NCBI RefSeq assembly: GCF_000160455.2
Contig: NZ_ACJX03000001.1
Span: forward strand, 1,994,001 to 2,058,000
DNA: 64,000 bases
DNA from: Acetomicrobium hydrogeniformans ATCC BAA-1850
Lineage (GTDB): Bacteria; Synergistota; Synergistia; Synergistales; Acetomicrobiaceae
Direction of reading: 5' to 3'
Of this stretch, positions 17,845 to 26,202 are shown piece by piece. The notes under the pieces were generated by a model that saw nothing but the letters and a program-made list of their open reading frames with translations, had not been told where the DNA came from and ran no database searches. Numbering within the stretch: position 1 is the stretch's first letter; each line of letters opens with the position of its first letter. Both the position numbers and the translations under genes were made by a program.

Positions 17845-18888
17845 CTATTTACCAAACATTTCCTCAGCTTCGGCGATTTCTTTCAACAACTGGTCGAGAA
17901 TTTGCTTTCCGGTATCACCAGACATTTCGATGTACTTATCGATGACTGGTTTAGTTAGATCCTTAAAGGCTTGACGCTCCTCTTCTGTGAGCTTGATGAC
18001 CTGGATTTGAGGGCGTTCCTTCAACATCTTTTCCAGTCGCTCTTCATTTAATTTGGCCTGTACGCCCCAAATGTATTCGATACAATCCCTGGCTGTTTGC
18101 TCTATAACTTCTTGTTCTTCCTTTGGCAATGACTCAAAGAATTGTTTATTCGCAACTACTGTCGCAAAAAATGGCATTTCTTTCGCTTCGATAAAGTAGT
18201 CCTGTACTTCGTAGAAATGCATCTCCTCGTGAGCGAAATAGGGCTGAATGTTGCCTTCGATCATGCCAAGTTGTAATGAGCTGTAGATATCTGAGTAAGG
18301 CACCTGGATTGGGTTGGCTCCATAAGCTTTGTAGGTCTCCGCAAGGATCGGGTCGCCCATGATCCTTATCTTAAAGTTTTTCATATCGGCAGGCGTTCTT
18401 ATCGGTTTATTGGCTGTCCATATTTGCCATCCTTCGGTCAAGGCTGCAAGAAGTTTTAGATCATACTTCTCGTATTCAGCGGCCAGCATTTCGTAAATCG
18501 CCTTGCTGTGCTGTGCCACATATTTATTCACCTCAAGATTATCCGACCAAATAAAGGGAAGAGAGAACACTCGCGCGGCCGGGATGAACGTTCCGAGATG
18601 TCCAGGTGTAGCAAAGCAAAACTCGAGCATTCCGTTCATCGTTAATTCTGAAATGTCTTCGCTAGTGCCCAAAGCTCCATAGGGATAGATAATAATTGTC
18701 ACATCTTGAATTTGCTCTTCTACCCTCTTTTTGTATTCCTGGGCGTAGTGATCTTGAACGCTTCCCTGAATCTCCTCCAAGGCGTATTTCCATTCGCGAG
18801 CTGCGTACGACTCATTTGGAAGTGTTAAAAACATCACCGACACCAGAAAAACACCCAGTACCATCCAAATCAATGACCTTAACTTCAT
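17845..18888 (-). CDS. dctP: TRAP transporter solute-binding protein (DctP family)
   Basis: The protein is 347 residues from the ATG at 18888, which follows AGAGGAGGGG. The longer frame starts before that site. A signal peptide (MKLRSLIWMVLGVF...ESYA) is visible, followed by the DctP-type domain, including PADMKNFKIRIMGDPI and the loop IQVPYSDIYSSLQLGMIEG near 170-195. It captures a carboxylate-type solute outside the membrane for Na+-driven uptake by DctQ/DctM, encoded just upstream in the same operon. Related uehA/teaA proteins bind ectoine. Whether this one does would depend on the binding-pocket Arg and aromatic residues, which I did not verify. Confidence 0.9.
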   Translation of the reverse strand: MKLRSLIWMVLGVFLVSVMFLTLPNESYAAREWKYALEEIQGSVQDHYAQEYKKRVEEQIQDVTIIIYPYGALGTSEDISELTMNGMLEFCFATPGHLGTFIPAARVFSLPFIWSDNLEVNKYVAQHSKAIYEMLAAEYEKYDLKLLAALTEGWQIWTANKPIRTPADMKNFKIRIMGDPILAETYKAYGANPIQVPYSDIYSSLQLGMIEGNIQPYFAHEEMHFYEVQDYFIEAKEMPFFATVVANKQFFESLPKEEQEVIEQTARDCIEYIWGVQAKLNEERLEKMLKERPQIQVIKLTEEERQAFKDLTKPVIDKYIEMSGDTGKQILDQLLKEIAEAEEMFGK

Positions 18889-18972
18889 AATTTCCCCTCC
18901 TCTTTTCTTCATTAGTATTTTTACTTAATTAACATTAAAGAAATTATATTTTTTCGATCTCACCCCCCACGT

Positions 18973-20253
18973 TTACCTAAAGGCTAAGTCCCTGAGATAG
19001 AGAGCAATGTCGGGGAATAAAATGACCAGCAACGTTGCAAGGATGTAGAGTATGAGGAAAGGAGGAATTCGCCTTACTACTTCAATATAGGGCCTTTTGA
19101 AGACGGCCATTGCCGTAAAAATGTTGCATCCAAAGGGAGGAGTTACGGCTCCTATTGCCGCCTGCATCGTGACAATTACTCCTACCAATATGGGATCGAT
19201 CCCAAGCCTTGCGACCCAAGGCGCGAATATGGGCGAAAGCATCATGATGGCTACGATAGAATCGACAAACATGCATGCAACGAAATAAGATATGGTAATG
19301 ATGATTAGCAGCTTGAATGCTGTCGGATCTTCTCCAAGAAGTGGGGGCAATATTAAATCGGGGATTCTGGTAAAGGCTATCAACCATGAGAAAGCTGCCC
19401 CCATGGCGACTAAGATAAAGACCACAGCAGTGACGATTCCTGTAGACAATGCTATGCGATAATAGTCTTTGACCTTCAAATGTCTATACACGAAGGTTTC
19501 GACCAAGACAGCATATAAAACGGAAACCGCTGCTGCTTCGGTAGGACTAAATATTCCCGTATAGATTCCGCCTAGAATTATGAGGGGAAAACCGAGGGGA
19601 ATCAGTGCTTTTTTAAGCGAGTTCAGACGCTCTTTCCAGCTAACCCTTTCTCGTAGCTTGATGTTCATTTTCCGCGAAGCAAAGTAACAATGTATGGAAA
19701 ATAAAATGAACACAAGCAATCCCGGTCCAATGCCTGCAATAAAGAGTTCCCCGACGGAACTTCCCGTGACTACTCCGTAGATGATCATTGAAATACTTGG
19801 AGGTATGAGTAGGGCTATTCCTGCTGCGTTTATAATCAATGCCATGTTGAACGAATCATCATAACCATCTTCCAACATGAAGGGCCTCATAGTCTCTCCG
19901 ATAGCTACCACCGTTGCCTGACATGATCCTGAAACCGCACCAAAGAAAGTGCATGCAGCGGTCGTCGTTATCGCCAAACCGCCTCTTAAATGGCCAAGGA
20001 AGTCCATGACAAAGTCTATAAGCCGCCTCGCTACCTGCCCTGTCGTTATGATGTCTGCTGCGAATATAAACATCGGTACTGCTATAAGAGCGAGAGGTCT
20101 TATCCCTCCAAGTATCTGTTGAACCAACATACCTGGGTCAAAGGCTGGCAGGTAGAAATGAATGACGAGCAGGGGGGCAACTATTAAGGGGACCATCATC
20201 GGGAAGCCTAAAATCAGCAAAAGCAGCATGGAACCTAGCATTACCAGCAGCAT
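18973..20253 (-). CDS. dctM: TRAP transporter large permease (DctM)
   Basis: The 426-residue integral membrane protein has about twelve hydrophobic segments and typical DctM motifs: PLALIAVPMFIFAADI, FGAVSGSCQATVVAIG and AIGAVTPPFGCNIF. It is the channel-forming subunit of a tripartite Na+-coupled transporter. Its start codon overlaps the dctQ stop (TAATG), implying translational coupling. It serves with DctQ and DctP to import the substrate of this catabolic operon. Confidence 0.94.
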   Translation of the reverse strand: MLLVMLGSMLLLLILGFPMMVPLIVAPLLVIHFYLPAFDPGMLVQQILGGIRPLALIAVPMFIFAADIITTGQVARRLIDFVMDFLGHLRGGLAITTTAACTFFGAVSGSCQATVVAIGETMRPFMLEDGYDDSFNMALIINAAGIALLIPPSISMIIYGVVTGSSVGELFIAGIGPGLLVFILFSIHCYFASRKMNIKLRERVSWKERLNSLKKALIPLGFPLIILGGIYTGIFSPTEAAAVSVLYAVLVETFVYRHLKVKDYYRIALSTGIVTAVVFILVAMGAAFSWLIAFTRIPDLILPPLLGEDPTAFKLLIIITISYFVACMFVDSIVAIMMLSPIFAPWVARLGIDPILVGVIVTMQAAIGAVTPPFGCNIFTAMAVFKRPYIEVVRRIPPFLILYILATLLVILFPDIALYLRDLAFR

Positions 20254-20864
20254 TAGGCATCGCCCCTTTCTAGGTCCTGTCTTTCCCTTACAGTCAGGTT
20301 TTCTTCTGTTTTGACGCCTTCGCTTTCTTTATTTGAATTAGGAACGTCTTCATACTCGAATTTAGATTCAAAGGAAAGCCAGGTTTCTTTGACTGTGAGG
20401 TTTTTAATGAATGTCAAGGTATATTGAATACCCGTTAGGAAACACCCTATGGGAACTGCGCTCCATACAATATAAAGTGGAAACTGCAAAATTGGGCTTA
20501 CCCTGTTTAACGCAGCAACTCTAGCGACATATTTATAGCTCAAATAAGTCAAATAAAACATTAATAGGGCTGTTCCTATGGAAGTGACCAAAATAATAGC
20601 CTTTCTTCCTTTTTCGCTGGATATATCGTAAAGGAGGGACATTCTTATGTGCTGTGCCTTCCTGGCTGCATAACTAGTACCGAAAAAAGTTACAAATATT
20701 GTTAAAAATTGGCTAACTTCTTCGGTAAAATTTATGCTCGTGTTGAATAAGTTTCTTGCCAAGACATTCGATATTAATATTATTGCCATCAAAATTATGC
20801 TGTAAGCTATTATCCACTCCTCGATCTTTTTTAAACCTATGTTAAACAAGCGAAGGAGTTTCAT
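20253..20864 (-). CDS. dctQ: TRAP transporter small permease (DctQ)
   Basis: The 203-residue protein has four membrane helices and a hydrophilic, acidic C-terminal tail of about 45 residues that is longer than usual. The ATG at 20864 follows GAGAGGAG. The open frame extends to a TTG at 20894 that overlaps the preceding stop but has no ribosome site. It is the small membrane subunit that partners DctM. Confidence 0.88.
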   Translation of the reverse strand: MKLLRLFNIGLKKIEEWIIAYSIILMAIILISNVLARNLFNTSINFTEEVSQFLTIFVTFFGTSYAARKAQHIRMSLLYDISSEKGRKAIILVTSIGTALLMFYLTYLSYKYVARVAALNRVSPILQFPLYIVWSAVPIGCFLTGIQYTLTFIKNLTVKETWLSFESKFEYEDVPNSNKESEGVKTEENLTVRERQDLERGDA

Positions 20865-20890
20865 CCTTCCACTCCTCTCGGAAATAAGGA

Positions 20891-21895
20891 TCAAATTTGC
20901 AATTGTTTCAACAGAGATCGTGCTTCACAATTCGAGCCTGACAATATGATCGCTGTTTTGCCTGTTCCGCTTGCTTTATTACTAAGCAATGCAGCGATGC
21001 CGGCTACACCGGCGCCTTCCAACAACCAATGATGGTTTTCCAAGGTAAAGGAGAGAGCATTTTCGATCTCCTTCTCGCTTACCAATACGATCTCGTCCAC
21101 TAGATCGCGTACCATTTCAAATGTATATCTGTTGTCCAACCCTATTCCTCCAAGCAAGGACTCTGCAATTGAGTCAACTTCTTTCATCTCTATAGGATGA
21201 CCTGCCTTTATGCTTTCATACATTACAGGGGCGTTCTCGATGGAAACGCCGATAACTTTGATACTCGCCCTTGCGGACTTCATTGCAAGGGCGATGCCTG
21301 AGATCAAACCGCCGCCAGAAAGAGGGACAAGCACAGACGAAATCGAAGGTTCATCTTCTAGCAATTCCAGCCCTATCGTCCCCTGTCCTGCAATGACAAA
21401 AGGATCATCGAAGGGATGTATCAACGTCAGACCTCTCGTTGCAACAAGTTCTTTTGCCATTTCACCCGCTTCATCCTGTGTATCGCCGCTTACGACGACT
21501 TCAGCTCCAAGGGCTCGCATGAACTCAATGCGCTTTGGACTTAATTTAGCGACACGTTTTGAAACGCATACTACCGCAGGTGTATCGGTCTTTTTTGCTA
21601 CCCAGCATGTGCATAGTCCGTGGTTTCCAGTGGAAAAGGTGACCACACCCCTTTTTCTGTCGGTCGGGGATAGGGAAAGTATCTTGTTAGTCGCTCCTCT
21701 AACTTTAAATGCCCCAGGGTCTTGTAAAAATTCAAGCTTTAGAAAAACGTCATGATCGAAAAGAGTCGAAAGCGGATCTGATTTCACGAGCGGCGTGTGG
21801 CGAACGAGCGGTGATATGCGCTTTTTTGCCTCATATATGTGAAGTAGGTTCAAATCAATTGTATGGGAGCAAATGCTATGGCTTTCTGCCTTCAT
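20891..21895 (-). CDS. EutB-like threonine-dehydratase-family enzyme (hydroxyectoine utilisation type)
   Basis: The 334-residue fold-type II PLP enzyme has the lysine motif GAFKVRGATN near 58 and the glycine-rich phosphate loop VPLSGGGLISG near 185. The stretches FDDPFVIAGQGTIGLELLED, IKVIGVSIENAPVMYESI and LLGGIGLDNRYTFEMVRD match what I recall of EutB, the dehydratase-like protein of hydroxyectoine catabolism, better than biosynthetic IlvA, and the ACT domain of IlvA is absent. The start at 21895 overlaps the gdh stop as TGATG, with GAGGGGG upstream. EutB is thought to act on hydroxyectoine to yield ectoine; ordinary threonine/serine dehydratase activity remains an alternative. Confidence 0.82.
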   Translation of the reverse strand: MKAESHSICSHTIDLNLLHIYEAKKRISPLVRHTPLVKSDPLSTLFDHDVFLKLEFLQDPGAFKVRGATNKILSLSPTDRKRGVVTFSTGNHGLCTCWVAKKTDTPAVVCVSKRVAKLSPKRIEFMRALGAEVVVSGDTQDEAGEMAKELVATRGLTLIHPFDDPFVIAGQGTIGLELLEDEPSISSVLVPLSGGGLISGIALAMKSARASIKVIGVSIENAPVMYESIKAGHPIEMKEVDSIAESLLGGIGLDNRYTFEMVRDLVDEIVLVSEKEIENALSFTLENHHWLLEGAGVAGIAALLSNKASGTGKTAIILSGSNCEARSLLKQLQI

Positions 21896-23130
21896 CAAAG
21901 AAGCCCCCTCAGTTTCATGGCTTTTACTATCGCCTTTAAAGCATTTACCCATGCAGCAGTTCTAAAAGAGATATGTAACTCTTTTGCAGTGTTTTTCATG
22001 GAAACGTAGGATTTTATTATTTGGTTTTCCAGTTTTGCTTGGACAGTCTCCAGGTCCCAGTAATTATCGGTGGCGCATTGCGATCTTTCGAAGTGACATA
22101 CTATAGCGCTGCCCGCGTTGGCGACCACATCGGGCACGACAACAATTCCTCGAGAATACAGGACATCGTCGGCCTGAGGGGTTATGGGTCCGTTGGCCCC
22201 TTCGATTATGATCTTAGCTTTTATATCTCCTGCATTTCGAAGGGTTATTACGTCTTCAACTGCGCTAGGGGCGAGGATGTCGCAATCACAAAGCAGTATC
22301 TCTTCATTGGTGATTTGCCTGGCGTCGGGGAAAGATACTACTGAACCGGTCATTCTCGAGTATTTGAGCAAGTCCTCTATATTGATCCCATCGGGATTGA
22401 AGACTCCTCCCTTAATATCGCTTACAGCGACGACCTTAAATCCTGCACTTTGCAGGTATTTTGCGTAATGGGAACCTACGTTTCCAAAGCCCTGTATGGC
22501 TACTTTGACGTCTTCGGGAGCCCAGTCCTGCTCTTCGCATATTTTCAAAGTAAGATGATACATACCTCTTCCCGTGGCGTCTTCTCCTCCCAAAGAACCG
22601 CCCAGAATCCTGGGCTTGTCATTGACGGCGCCAGGCGAATGAATTCCCGTTATTTGTTCGTATTCATCGAGCATCCAGGCCTGTGTTTTTGCGCTAGTGT
22701 TGATATCTGCTCCCGGCACGTCCACCTTGGCACCTCTCGGGAAAAGTCCTCTGACGTAACCTCTGACTAAGCGCTCGAATTCACCTTCGGACAAAAGGGT
22801 GGGATCAGCATCGATCCCACCCTTAGCTCCTCCCGCTGGAATACCATTGGCAGCATGTTTGATACTCATGACTAGAGCCAGACCCTTAACTTCGTCGGCG
22901 GTCAGGCCGGCAACTATACGAGTACCGTCCCCGGAGACGCCCAAAGCATCGTTATGCACGACGCGATATCCGGTAAAATACCGAACCTTCCCGTCGTCCA
23001 TGCGCAGGGGTATCTGAAACTCCAGCACCCGCTTGCATTTAAGCAGCGCATCCAATATCTCTTCATCCAAATTTAGAGCTTTGCTCGCTTTTTTCATATA
23101 GCCAATGGTGTTATTCCACAGATCAGACAT
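21895..23130 (-). CDS. Glu/Leu/Phe/Val dehydrogenase, copy 2
   Basis: The 411-residue enzyme has the signature IPAGGAKGGIDADP, VPGADINTSAKTQAWM and Rossmann motif GFGNVGS. It is clearly paralogous to copy 1, equal in length and clustered in the same operon. Two dehydrogenases in one operon may act on different amino acids or different cofactors. The ATG at 23130 follows TAGGAGG; the TTG before it is not needed. It is translationally coupled to the EutB-like gene. Confidence 0.9.
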   Translation of the reverse strand: MSDLWNNTIGYMKKASKALNLDEEILDALLKCKRVLEFQIPLRMDDGKVRYFTGYRVVHNDALGVSGDGTRIVAGLTADEVKGLALVMSIKHAANGIPAGGAKGGIDADPTLLSEGEFERLVRGYVRGLFPRGAKVDVPGADINTSAKTQAWMLDEYEQITGIHSPGAVNDKPRILGGSLGGEDATGRGMYHLTLKICEEQDWAPEDVKVAIQGFGNVGSHYAKYLQSAGFKVVAVSDIKGGVFNPDGINIEDLLKYSRMTGSVVSFPDARQITNEEILLCDCDILAPSAVEDVITLRNAGDIKAKIIIEGANGPITPQADDVLYSRGIVVVPDVVANAGSAIVCHFERSQCATDNYWDLETVQAKLENQIIKSYVSMKNTAKELHISFRTAAWVNALKAIVKAMKLRGLL

Positions 23131-23151
23131 CAATTAACCTCCTAAAGCAAA

Positions 23152-24108
23152 TCAGTCGACTACAGGTATTCGTAAATCCTTTGGTGACATCTCGGACATC
23201 TTCAGTTCCGGTGCTCGCCTTTCCATGATCTCCTGTAGTATCTGGGCGATCTTAACCTTCATGCGAATGAATTCGTCGTGCCAGCTTTCAGTCATCCAGG
23301 GCTTGTAAATATCGGCCTCGGAAGTGCCTGGCTCTATCTTGAAGTAGACAGGAGATGCGACGCGCACTATTTCTGGAGCATCATAGGCTCTGTACATGCC
23401 CCCGAAGGCATCGACGATGATCATATAAACATCGAGAGGGATGTCTACAGCTTTTCTAATGCTGGAAAGTATGGGAAGAGATACATCGGATAGGGGATTC
23501 ATGGAATTGACGCCCATGCTCTCAAGCATCTTTGCCCCTGCCGGGTTGCAGTAGCCTCCGAAGACGGACCACTTAAAAGTTGTTTCCTTCGGTATAAATC
23601 CTTCTTCTCGCATTTTGGACAGGATCATAAGGGCACCTTCGTCGTAGACAAGGAAACCCCTTATTCCCGCTTCAAGGTTTCGCATAAGGTCTTCGAACCA
23701 GTAGGCCAGGTTGTCGGATCCACGAAGCCTGAAACCCTGCAATGAACCTTCCTTCGTGCTCATTTCCTTCGATCCCACATCGAAGGCCTTTCTGTGTCCC
23801 ATGGTCATGATGACTTCGATACCTTCGTCGTTTGCAATTTTCGCCATCTCTTTCAACTGATCAAAGGTAAGATAGGAAGACCCTCCCACTGTACAGATGG
23901 CCCGGTGCACTTTGACCTTTCTTTTTTTCGCTTCATCGACCATGGCTTTAAATGTCGACGGATACTCTACTCCTGCTATTTCTATTCTGTAGTTTGCGCC
24001 ATCAGGAAAGGTCTTTTCCGATGTGGGCAGCCCCCACCCATCCGACCCCGGGACATTCAATTTTTCCATAAAGGCACGTATTTCGGAAAGCTTTTTTGCT
24101 TTAAACAT
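23152..24108 (-). CDS. TIM-barrel-like protein, possibly U32-peptidase related
   Basis: The 318-residue protein has alternating strand/helix pattern with charged ends (VHRAICTVGGSSYLTF, EVIMTMGHRKAFD, GFLVYDEGAL, PVYFKIEPGTSEADIY). It resembles TIM-barrel proteins annotated as U32 peptidase-like, but the classic U32 Cys-rich motif was not found. No signal peptide. GGAGGGTG precedes the ATG. It lies between panB and gdh in the catabolic operon, so it could be an aldolase- or lyase-type enzyme for the same substrate. Function not established. Confidence 0.6.
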   Translation of the reverse strand: MFKAKKLSEIRAFMEKLNVPGSDGWGLPTSEKTFPDGANYRIEIAGVEYPSTFKAMVDEAKKRKVKVHRAICTVGGSSYLTFDQLKEMAKIANDEGIEVIMTMGHRKAFDVGSKEMSTKEGSLQGFRLRGSDNLAYWFEDLMRNLEAGIRGFLVYDEGALMILSKMREEGFIPKETTFKWSVFGGYCNPAGAKMLESMGVNSMNPLSDVSLPILSSIRKAVDIPLDVYMIIVDAFGGMYRAYDAPEIVRVASPVYFKIEPGTSEADIYKPWMTESWHDEFIRMKVKIAQILQEIMERRAPELKMSEMSPKDLRIPVVD

Positions 24109-24140
24109 TTTTCACCCTCCAGATATTTTATTAAAAGGTG

Positions 24141-24998
24141 CTATGACCTTCTTAACTCCTCAAGCATCTTCTGATATTCCTCGGCCGTCTCGGGCAGTAT
24201 GTGGTAGCAATGCTGATCCTCCGGGAATTTGCCCGTCTTAACGTCCTCTATATATGTCTTGAAGGCCTCTATCTCAATTTCCGCGACGTTTGCGTACTTC
24301 TTTACGAACTTTGGAGTGAAGGCCTGGAATAACCCGAGCATGTCTCCGCATATGAGAAGCTGTCCGTCGCAGGGCGCTCCTGCTCCTATGGAGTAAACGG
24401 GTATGGAAAGGTCTTTTGCTATGAATTCGGTCAGTTCTGGCGGCACCGCCTCAAGAAGTAGGGCGAAAGCTCCTGCTTCCTCTATAGCTCGAGCGTCCAT
24501 TATTAGGTCTTTGGCGCTTTTTGGGTCTCTGCCCTGTGCCTTAAATCCCCCAAGTACTCCTGAACTTTGAGGGGTAAGACCGATATGTCCCATGACCAAG
24601 ATCCCTGCGTCGGCAATGGCCTTTATCCTCGTTATGACCCTTCTTCCGCCTTCAAGTTTCACGGCGTCCATGTCGGCTTCCTTTAAAAACCTTCCTGCGT
24701 TATACACGGCGTCTTCGTCGGATATCTGGTATGACATGAAGGGCATATCGCCTATGCAAAAGGTATTAGGAGCACCTCTTCGCACTGCCTTACAGCAGGT
24801 GATGCATTCTTCCATCGTCACAGGTATGGTCCCCTTGTAGCCCAGCAGTACCATCCCTAAGCTGTCTCCTACGAGTATCATATCCATCCCTGCCTGTTCG
24901 GCAAAGGATGCCGTGGGAAAGTCATAAGCCGTTATCCATGCTACGGGCTCTCCTTTTTCCTTCATCTTCATGAAGTCCAGACGTGATTTCTTTGACAT
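24141..24998 (-). CDS. panB: 3-Methyl-2-oxobutanoate hydroxymethyltransferase (PanB family)
   Basis: The 285-residue protein has PanB landmarks: GDSLGMVLLG near 44, GDMPFMSYQ near 83, VKLEGG near 113, GHIGLTPQ near 136 and the VYSIGAGAPCDGQ loop near 200. PanB adds a hydroxymethyl group from methylene-THF to 2-oxoisovalerate for pantothenate synthesis. Neither panC nor panD is nearby, and the gene leads a catabolic operon. The reverse reaction, or another 2-oxo acid aldol reaction, is therefore possible (inference). First gene after a strong promoter. Confidence 0.87.
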   Translation of the reverse strand: MSKKSRLDFMKMKEKGEPVAWITAYDFPTASFAEQAGMDMILVGDSLGMVLLGYKGTIPVTMEECITCCKAVRRGAPNTFCIGDMPFMSYQISDEDAVYNAGRFLKEADMDAVKLEGGRRVITRIKAIADAGILVMGHIGLTPQSSGVLGGFKAQGRDPKSAKDLIMDARAIEEAGAFALLLEAVPPELTEFIAKDLSIPVYSIGAGAPCDGQLLICGDMLGLFQAFTPKFVKKYANVAEIEIEAFKTYIEDVKTGKFPEDQHCYHILPETAEEYQKMLEELRRS

Positions 24999-25042
24999 GT
25001 AGATCCCGCCTTTCGTGCGTTATATTTGTCTTTATCCGTCGT

Positions 25043-25066
25043 ATGTCGTGTGTCGACATTAGACAT
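25043..25066. promoter_or_regulatory. Symmetric operator candidate in the panB leader
   Basis: ATGTC-N3-TGTCGACA-N3-GACAT is a perfectly symmetric 24-bp element just downstream of the panB operon -10 box. A dimer-bound regulator there would block transcription. The 12-bp stretch TGTGTCGACATT at 25049-25060 recurs exactly at the divergent promoter (25229-25240). Confidence 0.6.
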
Positions 25067-25071
25067 TTGTT

Positions 25072-25100
25072 AATATATGGTAAATTTTTATAATTGTCAA
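25072..25100 (-). promoter_or_regulatory. Promoter of the panB-led catabolic operon
   Basis: TTGACA (25100-25095), 17-bp spacer, TATATT (25077-25072) on the minus strand. It is a near-consensus promoter positioned to drive the long operon from panB downward. Confidence 0.75.
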
Positions 25101-25228
25101 GGGATAGGCGAATGTCTGCATAAGGAAAATTCTGCAAGAAGTTTCATCACATTCGGGTATGTTTTCAGTGAAAATACAATATGCAATATAATATAACGAA
25201 AGGACGAGCTTGATTTGATTGGGGCATA

Positions 25229-25261
25229 TGTGTCGACATTCGATTGCACAAATGATATAAA
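25229..25261 (+). promoter_or_regulatory. Promoter of the formate/nitrite channel gene with TGTCGACA element
   Basis: TCGACA (25233-25238), 17-bp spacer, TATAAA (25256-25261). The -35 box lies inside the shared 12-bp element TGTGTCGACATT. The rest of the 310-bp divergent region holds nothing else recognisable. Confidence 0.6.
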
Positions 25262-25308
25262 TTATCGGTATGACCTATATAAAGACAATATTTTGAGGAG
25301 GTCTTGAA

Positions 25309-26130
25309 ATGAGCTTTAAATCGCCTGCAGATATAGCAAACAGCGCTTGTGCGACAGCGACCGGCAAATGTAGTTTGCGAATTTCTCAGATGCTTTTTCT
25401 TGGTTTTTTAGCTGGTGCCTATATAGGCTTTGGCGGGTTTCTTTATACCGTCGTGACACAGGACCTCAGCCAATATGTCGGCCTTGGCCTGTCTAAACTG
25501 GTTGGCGGCGCATCATTTACCGTCGGATTGATGTTGGTAATCATTGCCGGAGGCGAGCTTTTTACGGGGAATTGCTTGATCCCCATTGGAGCTTTGGCAG
25601 GTTGTGTAACTTTGAAAGAAATACTTAAAAACTGGGTTATCGTTTACTTTGCAAACTTGATTGGATCGCTTTTCTTGGCTTATTTGATATATCGTACAGG
25701 TTTGGCAAGTGATGCCGTAGGATCGAACGCGTTGAAGATAGCATCGGGCAAGATGTCTTTGCCCTTTGAAATTGCCTTCTTTAGTGGCATTCTGTGCAAC
25801 TGGCTTGTAGTTTTGGCCGTGTGGATGGCTATGGCCGCCGAAGATATAATCAGCAAGATATTTGCCATATTTTTCCCCATCATGGCCTTTGTGGCCTCGG
25901 GTTTCGAGCACAGCATCGCCAATATGTACTTTATGGCCCTTGGCATTCTTCTAAAAAACAACGAAGGGCTGGTCTCTCAAGCCGGTTTAAGCTCCCACTC
26001 ACTCGACGCTCTTTCTGTTGGCGGCTTTTTAAACAACATCATCCCCGTTACTTTGGGGAATATCATAGGAGGCGTTGTATTTGTAGCTCTGTTTTACTAT
26101 TTGGCCTATAAGGATAAAATTAAAGCTTGA
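25309..26130 (+). CDS. Formate/nitrite transporter family channel
   Basis: The 273-residue protein has six membrane helices and the FNT landmarks: AGGELFTGN near 83 and the pore His in GFEHSIANMYF near 205. FNT proteins conduct formate, nitrite, hydrosulfide or related small monovalent anions. Formate is most likely here because fhs and glyA lie in the same window, although the shared operator with the panB operon suggests that the anion is a product of that pathway. GAGGAGG precedes the ATG. Confidence 0.9.
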   Translation: MSFKSPADIANSACATATGKCSLRISQMLFLGFLAGAYIGFGGFLYTVVTQDLSQYVGLGLSKLVGGASFTVGLMLVIIAGGELFTGNCLIPIGALAGCVTLKEILKNWVIVYFANLIGSLFLAYLIYRTGLASDAVGSNALKIASGKMSLPFEIAFFSGILCNWLVVLAVWMAMAAEDIISKIFAIFFPIMAFVASGFEHSIANMYFMALGILLKNNEGLVSQAGLSSHSLDALSVGGFLNNIIPVTLGNIIGGVVFVALFYYLAYKDKIKA

Positions 26131-26148
26131 TTTTTTATTTTATATTTA

Positions 26149-26190
26149 CAAAAGACAGCGCCCGGCCTTTTAATCCGGCGCTGTCTTTTG
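26149..26190. terminator. Bidirectional terminator between convergent genes
   Basis: A 14-bp perfect stem (CAAAAGACAGCGCC with complement) carries A-tract and T-tract flanks on both strands. It separates the FNT gene (plus) from the C69 gene (minus). Confidence 0.85.
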
Positions 26191-26202
26191 TATTAAAAAT
26201 CT

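Noticed and set aside
17845-17958. Possible EutA identity for the adjacent racemase-superfamily protein
   Set aside because: Superfamily Cys residues are present, but EutA-specific sequence was not recognised, so no symbol was given.
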